A stretch of 26,178 nucleotides of DNA from JBEKDJ01 sp050014415 (GTDB lineage Bacteria; Desulfobacterota; BSN033; UBA1163). The notes under the pieces were generated by a model. That model was not told where the DNA came from. It did no database searches and was given only the letters and a program-made list of their open reading frames with translations. How positions within the stretch are numbered: the first letter of the stretch is position 1; every line of letters starts with the position of its first letter. The stretch covers positions 1 through 26,178 of the forward strand of contig JBEKDJ010000023.1 in NCBI GenBank assembly GCA_050014415.1, in the 5' to 3' direction. The translations under genes and the position numbers were made by a program. Shown piece by piece: positions 14,930 to 24,280 of the stretch.

Positions 14930-15722
14930 CATTCTTACCCTCTTTCCGAACATGTTTTCTTCTCCCCTGCGAGAGAGCGTCTTAGGCAGGGCGATAGAAA
15001 ACGGCCTCGTCCAAATCCGAACCATTAATATTCGAGATTTTACCTCGGATAAACACCACGTGGTGGACGATACTCCCTATGGTGGGGGTCAGGGCATGGT
15101 GATGAAGGTGGAGCCCATCGCAGCAGCCATCGAGTGGGTCAAGTCCCAAGACCCATCCGCCTGGGTAGTCTGTTTGACCCCTCAAGGGAAACAGTTTAAT
15201 CAGGGTACCGCCCTGACCCTATCCTCGCGTTCTCACCTCATTCTCCTTTGCGGCCGATACGAAGGAGTGGATGAGAGGGTGAGAGAGCTCTTCGCAGACG
15301 AAGAGATTTCGATCGGAGATTACGTGCTGACCGGCGGGGAACTGGCCGCTATGGTCGTCATTGACGCGGTCTCCAGACTCTTGCCGGGAGTCTTGGGATC
15401 GGAGCGATCGGCAGAAGAAGACTCCTTTTTCAACTCCCTTTTAGAATACCCTCAATACACTCGCCCTTTCAATTTTAGGGGAAGTTGTGTTCCAGAGGTT
15501 CTCCTATCGGGGAACCATTCAGCAATTTCACTCTGGAGGAGAAGAAAAGCCCTCGAGCGAACTTCGGTGAAAAGGCCAGATCTCTTGGCTAAAGCCAAGC
15601 TCTCCGAAGGGGACAAAAAACTCCTGGAAGAAATTGTCAATTCAAGGGATGATTGCGGATTGCGGAATGTGGATGGTCGAGTCGGGTCAAGCACAAAATT
15701 CCAAGCACCAAATTCCAAATAA
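14919..15722 (+). CDS. trmD: tRNA (guanine-37-N1) methyltransferase, repeat-extended C-terminus
   Basis: TrmD methylates G37 in tRNAs to prevent frameshifting. It is a SPOUT-fold dimer; the cofactor knot motifs LLCGRYEGVDERV and SIGDYVLTGGELAA are intact, as are YGGGQGMVMK and the GNHSAISLWRRRKAL segment. The ATG at 14919 has GGGAGG at 6 nt and gives the family start MRFDILTLFPNMF; the ATG at 14913 abuts the ribosome site. The family core ends near KKLLEEIVNS. The last ~27 residues (NSRDDCGLRNVDGRVGS... to the stop) are translated from an intergenic phrase array, so the natural stop seems to have been lost. Confidence 0.96.
   Translation: MRFDILTLFPNMFSSPLRESVLGRAIENGLVQIRTINIRDFTSDKHHVVDDTPYGGGQGMVMKVEPIAAAIEWVKSQDPSAWVVCLTPQGKQFNQGTALTLSSRSHLILLCGRYEGVDERVRELFADEEISIGDYVLTGGELAAMVVIDAVSRLLPGVLGSERSAEEDSFFNSLLEYPQYTRPFNFRGSCVPEVLLSGNHSAISLWRRRKALERTSVKRPDLLAKAKLSEGDKKLLEEIVNSRDDCGLRNVDGRVGSSTKFQAPNSK
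15651..15722 (+). repeat. Phrase repeat inside the 3' end of trmD
   Basis: GATTGCGGATTGCGGAATG (15652-15670) and, at 15691-15720, two tandem AAATTCC words joined by AAGCACC. Both word types recur in other gaps of the window. The array is read as the last codons of trmD and ends with its TAA. Confidence 0.7.
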
Positions 15723-15818
15723 GCTCCAGTGATTCAAATCTGAAATTCGAAACAAAACCGTTTTCGATCACTGGAGATTGGAATCTTATTAGGATCTGGA
15801 TTTTGGTAATTGGAGCTT
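15721..15818 (+). repeat. Interrupted hairpin in the trmD-SPOUT gap
   Basis: Arm CTCCAGTGA (15724-15732) plus TCGAAA (15747-15752) is the exact complement of 15762-15776 (TTTCGATCACTGGAG) once the 14 bases TTCAAATCTGAAAT (15733-15746) are removed. Those bases belong to the repeat word also found at 5645-5661. An outer inverted pair, AAGCTCCA (15721-15728) and TGGAGCTT (15811-15818), shares the first arm and allows an alternative fold. Confidence 0.75.
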
Positions 15819-15850
15819 AAACCAACACCTACCGGAAACATGGACTCAGA

Positions 15851-16429
15851 ATGTATGGCGGAATGGAGTCGAACCTCTACCTCGGATTGGTCCACCATCC
15901 GATCTATGACAAAAAGGGCGAGGTTGTGGCCACCGCAGTCACCAACTTCGATATCCATGACATCGCCCGGTGTGCCAAGACATATGGAGTGGGAGGTTTC
16001 TTTGTCATTACCCCGTTGGAGAGCCAAATTCAGCTGGTGGAGAGAGTGATTCACCACTGGGCAGAGGGCCCTGGAGCGATTTACAATCCCACCCGAAAGG
16101 AATCTCTCTCCCTCGTTCGAGTCAGCCGGACCATCGAAGAGGCGGATCGGGTGATCTCGGATCTCTGGCGGAGGAAAGTGAAGAGAATTGCGACGGGGGC
16201 ATCCCTTTATCCTCGAAGCATTGGCTTTCGGACTTTGCGGAACCTATTGGATGATCGGGACAGCCCATACTTCCTTCTCTTCGGAACGGGGTGGGGTTTG
16301 ACCCACGAGGTGAAGGACAGCTCTGACTATGTGTTGGCACCGATCGAAGGGAAGGGTTACAATCACCTTTCGGTTCGCTCGGCGGTGGCCATTATCCTAG
16401 ATCGATTATTAGGGAACCGAAATATCTGA
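15851..16429 (+). CDS. SPOUT-type RNA methyltransferase (Methyltrn_RNA_4 family)
   Basis: A 192-residue protein (NLYLGLVHHPIYDKKGEVVATAVTNFDIHDIAR, then YGVGGFFVITPLESQ, and the knot-like YFLLFGTGWGLTHEV and YNHLSVRSAVAIILDRLLG). This matches the family of SAM-dependent RNA methyltransferases found next to, or fused with, TrmD in deltaproteobacteria and some thermophiles. Its RNA target is unknown. The start may be ATG 15851 or ATG 15863; neither has a clear ribosome site, and a stop lies at 15818-15820. Position between trmD and rplS is conserved in related genomes, as far as I recall. Confidence 0.87.
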   Translation: MYGGMESNLYLGLVHHPIYDKKGEVVATAVTNFDIHDIARCAKTYGVGGFFVITPLESQIQLVERVIHHWAEGPGAIYNPTRKESLSLVRVSRTIEEADRVISDLWRRKVKRIATGASLYPRSIGFRTLRNLLDDRDSPYFLLFGTGWGLTHEVKDSSDYVLAPIEGKGYNHLSVRSAVAIILDRLLGNRNI

Positions 16430-16530
16430 ATGCAGAATGCGGATTGCTGAATTTCTTGATGTTCGATTCTGCCGTGTGGTTTTTGTTTTTCCATTCCGCA
16501 TTCCGAAATTCAGATTCCGAAATTGACTAA
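16430..16530 (+). repeat. Phrase repeats before rplS
   Basis: GAATGCAGAATGCGGATTGC (16429-16448) is followed by a TGCCGTGTGG segment (16462-16486) that matches 3126-3150 in about 20 of 25 bases, and by TTCCGAAATTCAGATTCC (16501-16518), the inverted form of the AATCTGAAATTCGAAA word. Three word types occur in 100 bp, just before the rplS ribosome site. Confidence 0.65.
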
Positions 16531-16542
16531 AAGGAGAGCAAG

Positions 16543-16896
16543 ATGAATCTAATGGAATTGGTTGAAAGAGAGCAGCTGAGGACAGACCTCCTCGATTTTA
16601 GGGTGGGCGATACGGTAAAGGTCTACGTGAAGATCGTGGAGGGAGAGAAAGAGAGGATACAGCCCTTCGAAGGGGTGGTGATTCGTAAGAAGAAAGGGGG
16701 AATCCGGTCGACCTTCACCGTGAGGAAGATTTCCTACGGAATTGGAGTGGAGAGGATTTTCCCAATGCATTCCCCTCGGATCGACCGGATCGACGTGATC
16801 AGCCGAGGCAACGTGAGACGAGCGAAGCTCTTCTATCTGAGGGGTCTGAAAGGGAAAGCGGCTCGCATCCGAGGCGAAAAAAAGCAAGTGGCCTAA
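16543..16896 (+). CDS. rplS: 50S ribosomal protein L19
   Basis: This large-subunit protein sits at the 30S-50S interface. Its 117 residues are typical, with DFRVGDTVKVYVKIVEGEKERIQPFEGVVI, GIRSTFTVRKISYGIGVERIFP and the basic end RRAKLFYLRGLKGKAARI. The ATG at 16543 is set by AAGGAG (16531-16536) at 6 nt. It follows the SPOUT gene in the ffh operon. Confidence 0.98.
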   Translation: MNLMELVEREQLRTDLLDFRVGDTVKVYVKIVEGEKERIQPFEGVVIRKKKGGIRSTFTVRKISYGIGVERIFPMHSPRIDRIDVISRGNVRRAKLFYLRGLKGKAARIRGEKKQVA

Positions 16897-17108
16897 CCCA
16901 GGCAAACAGCAGGCAAAGAAAAGAAGCCAGAATGGAGAAAGCCGTACAAAGATCAATTCGGGTAAATCATATGGCACAAATACTGCTTTCTGCCTAGTGC
17001 CTTCTGCCTACTCATTCCAGCGGCTTGTCCGCCTTAAAGGACATCATAAATCTGAATGACCTTTTTGAGAATTCTGTGATGCTTTTCCCTTCCCTTCCAC
17101 CGCAGCCC
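16897..17108 (+). repeat. rplS-rnhB gap with TTCTGCC phrase repeat
   Basis: CTTTCTGCCTAGTG and CCTTCTGCCTACT (16986-17011) repeat the word TTCTGCCTA. The rest of the gap shows no gene, terminator or promoter. A TTG at 17025 opens the rnhB frame upstream of the chosen start, but the sequence there does not look coding. Confidence 0.45.
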
Positions 17109-17705
17109 ATGGACTTTTTTGAGAAGATGTACTACGACCGGGGCTATGAGAGGATTGCAGGTGTTGATGAAGTTGGAAGAGGACCTCTGGCTGGACCTGT
17201 TCTAGCTGCCGCCGTTATCCTACCCAAAGGCGGAATCGGACAGGAGCTCTTCGATTCAAAAGAGATTTCATCAAAGAAGCGGGAGGATCTTTACGGATTG
17301 ATTCTCTCAAAAGCCCTGGGAGTAGGAATCGGAATCATCGGACAGGAAGAGATTGATCTGCTCAATATCCTTCAGGCGTCGTTAAAAGCGATGACCTTGG
17401 CGGTCCAAAATCTTCCTGTATCTCCGGATTTTATTCTTATCGATGGTCCTCAGGGCCTTAGACTTCCTGTGTCGCAGAAACCCATCCGAAAAGGCGACCA
17501 ATTGAGCAATTCGATTGCCGCAGCCTCCATTGTCGCCAAAGTGACCCGTGACCGGATGATGTTAGAATGGCATCACAGATACCCCCAGTATAATTTTGCC
17601 AAACATAAAGGGTATGGAACGAAAGAACATCGGCGGGCGATCAAAGAATTTGGTGTTTGCGAGCTTCACCGTAAAAGCTTCCGGGGAGTGAAGGAATATT
17701 TGTGA
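17109..17705 (+). CDS. rnhB: Ribonuclease HII
   Basis: RNase HII removes ribonucleotides from DNA and RNA from hybrids. The 198-residue protein has the catalytic start motif IAGVDEVGRGPLAGPV, the acidic FILIDGPQGL, and DQLSNSIAAASIVAKVTRDRMM, all with the expected acids. The start at 17109 (MDFFEKMYYDRGYERIAG) fits the family length; ATG 17127 is an alternative and no ribosome site is obvious at either. Eighth gene of the ffh cluster. Confidence 0.93.
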   Translation: MDFFEKMYYDRGYERIAGVDEVGRGPLAGPVLAAAVILPKGGIGQELFDSKEISSKKREDLYGLILSKALGVGIGIIGQEEIDLLNILQASLKAMTLAVQNLPVSPDFILIDGPQGLRLPVSQKPIRKGDQLSNSIAAASIVAKVTRDRMMLEWHHRYPQYNFAKHKGYGTKEHRRAIKEFGVCELHRKSFRGVKEYL

Positions 17706-17758
17706 TGAGGAGATGAAGGGAAGGGGAGATGGTGAGACCAGGAAAACGCTGAGCAATC

Positions 17759-18214
17759 ATGAGGGATACCGCCGGTTCTCCCCTACCTTGGTGGGGAAGA
17801 GAAACGGGGTTAGAGGTTACGGAGACGAATCAGGGAGACGGACCAAAAACAGGGAAGAGAGAACTTGGTAAGAGAGGTGAGGAGGTAGCCCTTCGATTCT
17901 TGAAGAAAAAGGGGTATCGCGTCATTGAAAGGAATTATGTCTGTAAGTTGGGAGAAATGGATATTGTTGCAAAAGAGAAGGATACTCTTGTTTTTGTCGA
18001 AGTAAAGACCAGAACATCCACTGCCTTTGGGCTTCCTCAGTTGGCAGTTAATTCCTCAAAGCAGAACCAACTCTCCAAAGTAGCTCTCCATTTCTTAAAA
18101 GAGAAAAAGCTCGAAGATGTGAAGGCAAGGTTCGATGTTGTTGCCATTCTCCTGGGGACAAAAGGAGAGCAGATCGAACTGATCAGAGATGCCTTTGACT
18201 TACAATATAGATAA
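17759..18214 (+). CDS. YraN/UPF0102 family nuclease-fold protein
   Basis: The 151-residue product has the UPF0102 core: ELGKRGEEVALRFLKKKGYRVIERNY, then GEMDIVAKEKDTLVFVEVKTR, the PD-(D/E)xK-like acidic and Lys residues of a restriction-endonuclease fold. Activity in most bacteria is not known. The core starts about residue 34. The preceding stretch (MRDTAGSPLPWWGRETG...) comes from a CCCCTACC/GGTGGGG hairpin region and may not be genuine protein, but no ATG, GTG or TTG closer to the core was found with a ribosome site. Last gene of the operon; follows rnhB by 53 bp. Confidence 0.88.
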   Translation: MRDTAGSPLPWWGRETGLEVTETNQGDGPKTGKRELGKRGEEVALRFLKKKGYRVIERNYVCKLGEMDIVAKEKDTLVFVEVKTRTSTAFGLPQLAVNSSKQNQLSKVALHFLKEKKLEDVKARFDVVAILLGTKGEQIELIRDAFDLQYR

Positions 18215-18287
18215 AAAGGGCTCTTTCAGAGTGTTTTTCTTAGATCGTAAAAACCCGCTCCAAATCCGACCTACCATCTACACCCTT

Positions 18288-18800
18288 TCACACTATACGA
18301 CCCACTTCGTAACCATCCCACACCGCTCCTTGAACATTCCGCGGCTCCCGGCAATCTCCTAATGCATAAAGATGTATCACTTTCCCTAAGAGTTTCTCGT
18401 ATAATGCATTATTTGATTTCATACCCACTGCTAATATTACTGTGTTAGCTTTTATCACCCTCCCATTATAAGTCTTGCCGGTAGTGATCACTCCTTCGCT
18501 GGTTGTTTCTTGTACATTGGCGTCGGTGATGACATGAACCCCATTCAGAGTGAGTAAGTCTAAAAGCATGGTTCTGTTCATGCGAGGCACAGGAAGGCTG
18601 CCAACCGTCAGTTCGGGTAACATCTCTACAACAGTCACCTTAGCTGCTGTATCTCCAACCTTATTTTTACCACGGAAAAGATCAACACAAGTAACCACAT
18701 GGGGCTGCTGGATGCCTGGCAGGTCAGGTATGATGGGGTCAGACCCGGTGGCGACGAGCATATATATTGTAACGGCTAAAGTTCCTGACGACCTTCTCAA
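18288..18800 (-). pseudogene. Remnant of an FAD/NAD(P)-dependent oxidoreductase (enoate-reductase type)
   Basis: The frame matches the C-terminal flavin/NADPH domain of the 2,4-dienoyl-CoA reductase/NADH:flavin oxidoreductase family: LVATGSDPIIPDLPGI, KVTVVEMLPEL, RMNRTMLLDLLTLNGVHVITDANV, TVILAVGMKSNNALYEKL and ALGDCREPRNVQGAV. The segment between DLFRGK and KVTVVEML should carry the GxGxxG dinucleotide loop, but is only about 8 residues long, so the loop is deleted. The N-terminal TIM barrel with its FeS and FMN sites is missing. It is therefore a doubly truncated, inactive copy. It lies downstream of an aldehyde ferredoxin oxidoreductase remnant on the same strand. Confidence 0.83.
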
Positions 18801-18851
18801 AATAGATCGTCAGGTCGTCACTTATTTCCCCTCTCTCCTTGGGGGAGAGGG
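18784..18851. repeat. Inverted repeats at the edge of the oxidoreductase remnant
   Basis: CCTGACGA (18784-18791) pairs with TCGTCAGG (18807-18814), and TGACGACC (18786-18793) pairs with GGTCGTCA (18813-18820), giving two alternative 8-bp stems. Next to them CCCTCTCTCC-TT-GGGGGAGAGGG (18829-18851) is a G/C hairpin of the CCCTCTCC kind frequent between bacterial genes. The pseudogene breaks off exactly here. Confidence 0.5.
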
Positions 18852-18999
18852 TCAGGGTGAGGGGTTAGAAGAGAATCTCGGATTGTCTCCAAAACACCCT
18901 CTAAGTTTCTGAACTTGATTCAGAATCTCTTAAGAATATACCCAGAAACGAGTTCAACATAGAAGGGTGACACATAGAGTCTGAAAAATCTTTTAAATG

Positions 19000-19019
19000 C
19001 CTCGCCTGTAAGGGCGGGG
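19000..19019. repeat. Short hairpin after the aldehyde oxidoreductase remnant
   Basis: CCTCGCC-TGTAAG-GGCGGGG is a 7-bp stem with one G-T pair, directly downstream of the remnant stop on the minus strand. Only a weak T-run (ATTTAAAAGATTTTT) follows. It may be an old terminator, or one end of a lost IS200/IS605-type element; no transposase sequence is near. Confidence 0.4.
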
Positions 19020-19023
19020 TGAT

Positions 19024-19428
19024 TTATGCAATGAGCCATTCCAGTCCCATGTCGACCAATTTCCCTCGGGTGGGTTTCCCTTGGTCATCCCATCCACTCA
19101 TTTCATAATAGAGATGAACCGCATCCCGGAAAGCAACAGGGTCGATGCATTCTCCCTTATAGGGGCCAGAAACGAGAGGCTCATGCATAGGCCGGAAAAG
19201 ACAGTCCTCTTCAGGTCCGATTCCCTGCCGCACATTAAACACACGGGCCATTACGTTGGCTCTTTCCCCCACCCGCAAGAGTTCCCAAAGGCTGGTCTCC
19301 CATCCGGTTATGGCTGTTACGGCTTCCACCAACTTTGAGAAAGGCAATGCACCGGTGAAGAAGGGCACGGCTGTGAAATTACAAACTCCCAGGGAGTTAT
19401 ACAGACTCCTGGTTTCAATCTGTGGTTC
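19024..19428 (-). pseudogene. C-terminal fragment of tungsten aldehyde:ferredoxin oxidoreductase
   Basis: The 135 open codons after a TAA at 19431-19429 match the end of the AOR family: SLYNSLGVCNFT (around the FeS-ligand Cys), TAITGWETSLWELLRVGERANVMARVFNVRQGIGPEED, and YYEMSGWDDQGKPTRGKLVDMGLEWL. A full AOR has about 600 residues, so roughly three quarters, including the pterin- and substrate-binding parts, are gone. The apparent GTG start at 19368 lies within the homologous stretch and is not a true start. It probably once formed a transcription unit with the UroD-like gene upstream. Confidence 0.87.
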
Positions 19429-19542
19429 TTAAGACCAGATTTTCGCTTTTCTTCAATCGCATTCAAACCCGCTTGAAGGAACATTCTAGATGGCACTTCT
19501 CGCGAAGAGTCTGCGGGCTAATAGACAAACGATACGGGTGAC

Positions 19543-20874
19543 TTACCGATAGACACCATACTCCTTGGTGAAATCAACCATGGCTCTGATCGTTTCCTCT
19601 TGACCATCATCAATTTGAGTCCCGGGGCTAAGGATGTAACCGCCGTCCTTACCGCAGTAGTCGATAAGGTCTTTGCAATGGGCTTTTACCTGATCGGGCG
19701 TGCCGGTCGCGATCATAGTGATCGGCACATTGCCCATGATGCAGCACACATCGCGGAGAACATCCTTCGCTCGGTGCATGTCCGTCCGATCGAAAAACCA
19801 GACCGTTGAACCCTTCGGAAGCTCGGTGATATACTCAAGCCGAGTATCGAACAATCCCTCTGCAAACGGTGTAGGGATCAGCCCTTCATTAATCATCTTC
19901 AACATGACTTGCTTGAAAGTCGGCCAATAGAACTTCTCATACTGCTCACTCGACATAAAGCCATCAGAGCCCTTGTGCAGTGGCATCATAATAAGGGGAG
20001 TGCTTCCCATAGGGACCTCGGGCACAGGCATGAGGGCTAACACCTTCTCACAAGCCGCAATAACTTTATTGGGTTGACGATACAAGTCTGTCATGATGCC
20101 ACGTGTGCCTCGCAATGAATCGCCTAGGACATCAAATGGCGCCGCACCAAATCCTCTGGTAAGGGCTGGAAAGCCCATGGCATGGAGGCGCGTCATCGTA
20201 TCAACCGTGACTTTCATGGGTGGAAGGGATAGTTCTGCCGCCTTTCTTAAAATGCCCAGCGCCTCCTGCACTTGCGGATCCATGAAGGGCATGTAGGCTC
20301 CGCCAGGTCCTAGGCCTTCAGCCGAAAACTTAGGCAGCTTTTGCAATCCCTTTAGGGCAAGGTGCAGACGTGGCATATAGCGCCGTAATACAAAGTCAGA
20401 AGGATCTTCAAGAAAGAGAGGATATTCATCAGCTTTCATATATTCCTGTTCCAGGTACTGATACTGGATGTCGTCCGGAAGCCCATACCCTGCCCACTTC
20501 ATATTGGTCTGGCCTAGAAGCTCCATAGATGGCCCGGACATTAAGAATAGGAATGACGTACTGTCAGGTTCAAAGTCCTTCTGAAACTGGATCATCGCCT
20601 TGGCAGCCTCTTCCCACCGATCGTACAGGGTCGCCTTCTGGGGGATACCCGCGCGCCGCAAAACGTAGCCTCCCCCTAGCCCAGATATTGGCACTCGAGC
20701 CGGTGTCTTTTTCAGCTCCACAGCATCTCTGAATAGGGTTGCCCGCGTCTTGTATTTTGCCTCAGCTTCTGGGCTATCAAACTGGATGCCGTCTCCACGG
20801 ACCCAGGCATCTAACCGCAGCGTCCTCTTCTCCACGGGGGTCAGTTTATTCCAATTTTCAGGTTTTCCATGCAT
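19543..20874 (-). CDS. Uroporphyrinogen decarboxylase-family (methyltransferase-like) protein
   Basis: A 443-residue UroD-fold protein (GLGGGYVLRRAGI, TRLHAMGFPALTRGFGAAPFDVLGDSLRGTRGIMTDLYRQP, PMGSTPLIMMPLHKGSDGFMSSEQYEKFYWP, GTPDQVKAHCKDLIDYCGKDGGYILSPG). Family members in anaerobes often transfer methyl groups between corrinoid proteins and other carriers. The zinc ligands of MtaA-type enzymes (H-x-C, and the Cys after GGYIL..G) are not seen: this protein has PFAEGLF and SPGTQID there. It may be a non-zinc branch of unknown substrate rather than a heme-pathway enzyme. The ATG has GGGAGGT about 8 nt upstream. Its downstream neighbours are gene remnants. Confidence 0.88.
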   Translation of the reverse strand: MHGKPENWNKLTPVEKRTLRLDAWVRGDGIQFDSPEAEAKYKTRATLFRDAVELKKTPARVPISGLGGGYVLRRAGIPQKATLYDRWEEAAKAMIQFQKDFEPDSTSFLFLMSGPSMELLGQTNMKWAGYGLPDDIQYQYLEQEYMKADEYPLFLEDPSDFVLRRYMPRLHLALKGLQKLPKFSAEGLGPGGAYMPFMDPQVQEALGILRKAAELSLPPMKVTVDTMTRLHAMGFPALTRGFGAAPFDVLGDSLRGTRGIMTDLYRQPNKVIAACEKVLALMPVPEVPMGSTPLIMMPLHKGSDGFMSSEQYEKFYWPTFKQVMLKMINEGLIPTPFAEGLFDTRLEYITELPKGSTVWFFDRTDMHRAKDVLRDVCCIMGNVPITMIATGTPDQVKAHCKDLIDYCGKDGGYILSPGTQIDDGQEETIRAMVDFTKEYGVYR

Positions 20875-21104
20875 GGATATCTACCTCCCAATAAATAGAG
20901 AAATTAGGGAATCGATAAAAGTCTTTCAAGAAAAAGTCAATGAGATCCAAGAATCTCCTTCCTCTGCAGATACCACGATGACAAATACTTTCTCAAAGAA
21001 CGGCACAAGCGGATTGGGGACATTCTCGCATGTATAAAGAACGCGTCAACTGCCGCCAAATAGCAACAAAGATCTGGAGAGAAGCAGGAATAGGTTCTGC
21101 ATAC
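20875..21104. other. Gap upstream of the UroD-like gene; possible coding remnant
   Basis: No confident gene. On the plus strand about 30 codons ending at a TAG near 21062 (DDKYFLKERHKRIGDILACI, ending NASTAAK) look protein-like and might be the tail of a lost gene, but no family is recognised and an in-frame stop lies just upstream. No clear promoter for the UroD-like gene was identified. Confidence 0.35.
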
Positions 21105-21142
21105 AAAAAAGGGGTCGGTGAAATTTACATACCGCCCCTTTT
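21105..21142 (-). terminator. Terminator of the membrane pyrophosphatase gene
   Basis: AAAAGGGG-T-CGGT pairs with ACCG-CCCCTTTT across an 11-nt loop, a 12-bp stem with one bulge. Read on the minus strand it ends in CCCCTTTTTT, 68 bp past the hppA stop. The flanking T/A runs on both strands could let it work in both directions. Confidence 0.85.
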
Positions 21143-21209
21143 GGGTTTTAGATCCTCATCGGAGGATCAGGTTCCATTTAATCCCTTACTAAACTCTATT
21201 CAGCCGGTT

Positions 21210-23732
<2,523 letters not shown>

Positions 23733-23781
23733 AATGCCTTCTCCTATCTGGGGGAAAAGAAGCGTCAGAATTTTTGGGTAG

Positions 23782-23810
23782 AATATAAATTAAAGAATTT
23801 GCTAAGTCAA
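23782..23810 (-). promoter_or_regulatory. Promoter of the membrane pyrophosphatase gene
   Basis: On the minus strand TTGACT (23810-23805), exactly 17 bp, TATATT (23787-23782): 10 of 12 consensus bases, about 50 bp before the hppA ATG. Confidence 0.75.
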
Positions 23811-23983
23811 GAAATCTTTCACAAATTGGTGGCGAGATGCCAGTAATCTACTGTAATTACAAGATAATTTCGAGATTGTGCCCAGCTTTTCCGCCCACCA
23901 TAGACCGGACCACCCCGGATTGTTGAACCCTTGCACACCTTGGACTAGCTGGAAGGTGATCCCTGCCATCCGCAAAGATTTGT
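23811..23983. other. Gap between divergent hppA and thi promoters
   Basis: No gene, repeat phrase or stable hairpin was recognised in these 173 bp. Open frames on the minus strand run through the riboswitch and have no ribosome site, so they are not taken as coding. Confidence 0.5.
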
Positions 23984-24013
23984 TTGACATATTCCCAGTC
24001 TTCCTGTAATAAT
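23984..24013 (+). promoter_or_regulatory. Promoter of the thiamin operon, extended -10
   Basis: TTGACA (23984-23989), 18 bp, AATAAT (24008-24013), with TG-T directly before the -10 as in extended -10 promoters. Transcription would begin just before the TPP riboswitch at about 24020. Confidence 0.78.
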
Positions 24014-24025
24014 GATTTTGACAAG

Positions 24026-24118
24026 ATCGCTAGGGGAGCTTGATGAGCTGAGAGTCCCTGCTTCTGGTGCAGGGAGACCCTCCGAACCTGTTGGTTAATT
24101 CCAGCGAAGGGAAGCGGG
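24026..24118 (+). ncRNA. TPP riboswitch (THI element)
   Basis: All conserved blocks are present in order: the 5' AGGGG-GC stretch (24032 on), CTGAGA (24048-24053), a variable hairpin TCCCTGC/GCAGGGA, ACCCTCCGAACCTG (ending 24090) and CCAGCGAAGGGAAG (24101-24114). Stem P1 can close with CGCT (24028-24031) and AGCG (24113-24116). The RNA binds thiamin pyrophosphate and controls the downstream thi4 gene. A terminator hairpin follows within 12 nt, so control is probably by premature termination when TPP is high. Confidence 0.95.
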
Positions 24119-24129
24119 AAAAACGTAAG

Positions 24130-24169
24130 AAGCCGTAATACCTCCATTGGAATTACGGCTTTTATTTTG
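24130..24169 (+). terminator. Riboswitch-controlled terminator before thi4
   Basis: AAGCCGTAAT and ATTACGGCTT form a perfect 10-bp stem around a 12-nt loop, with inner CC/GG pairs, followed by TTTATTTT. Placed directly after the TPP aptamer and about 110 nt before thi4, it has the layout of an attenuator. Confidence 0.9.
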
Positions 24170-24280
24170 GGCACAATTGACTGTCGTTCCTGCGTAAGCA
24201 CGAAATCATAAGTTTTTCCACATAGAGTATGTCTCTGGATTTCTGTTCGCACGGAAATGGCAGAGCATAAGGAGGAAGGC

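Noticed and set aside
4210..17012. CRISPR array as explanation of the repeats
   Set aside because: Repeats are degenerate, vary in length, have no regular spacers and are spread over gaps 10 kb apart; no cas gene is present.
18996..19020. Insertion-sequence end of the IS200/IS605 type
   Set aside because: One short G/C hairpin without a transposase or a second end is not sufficient; a decayed terminator explains it as well.
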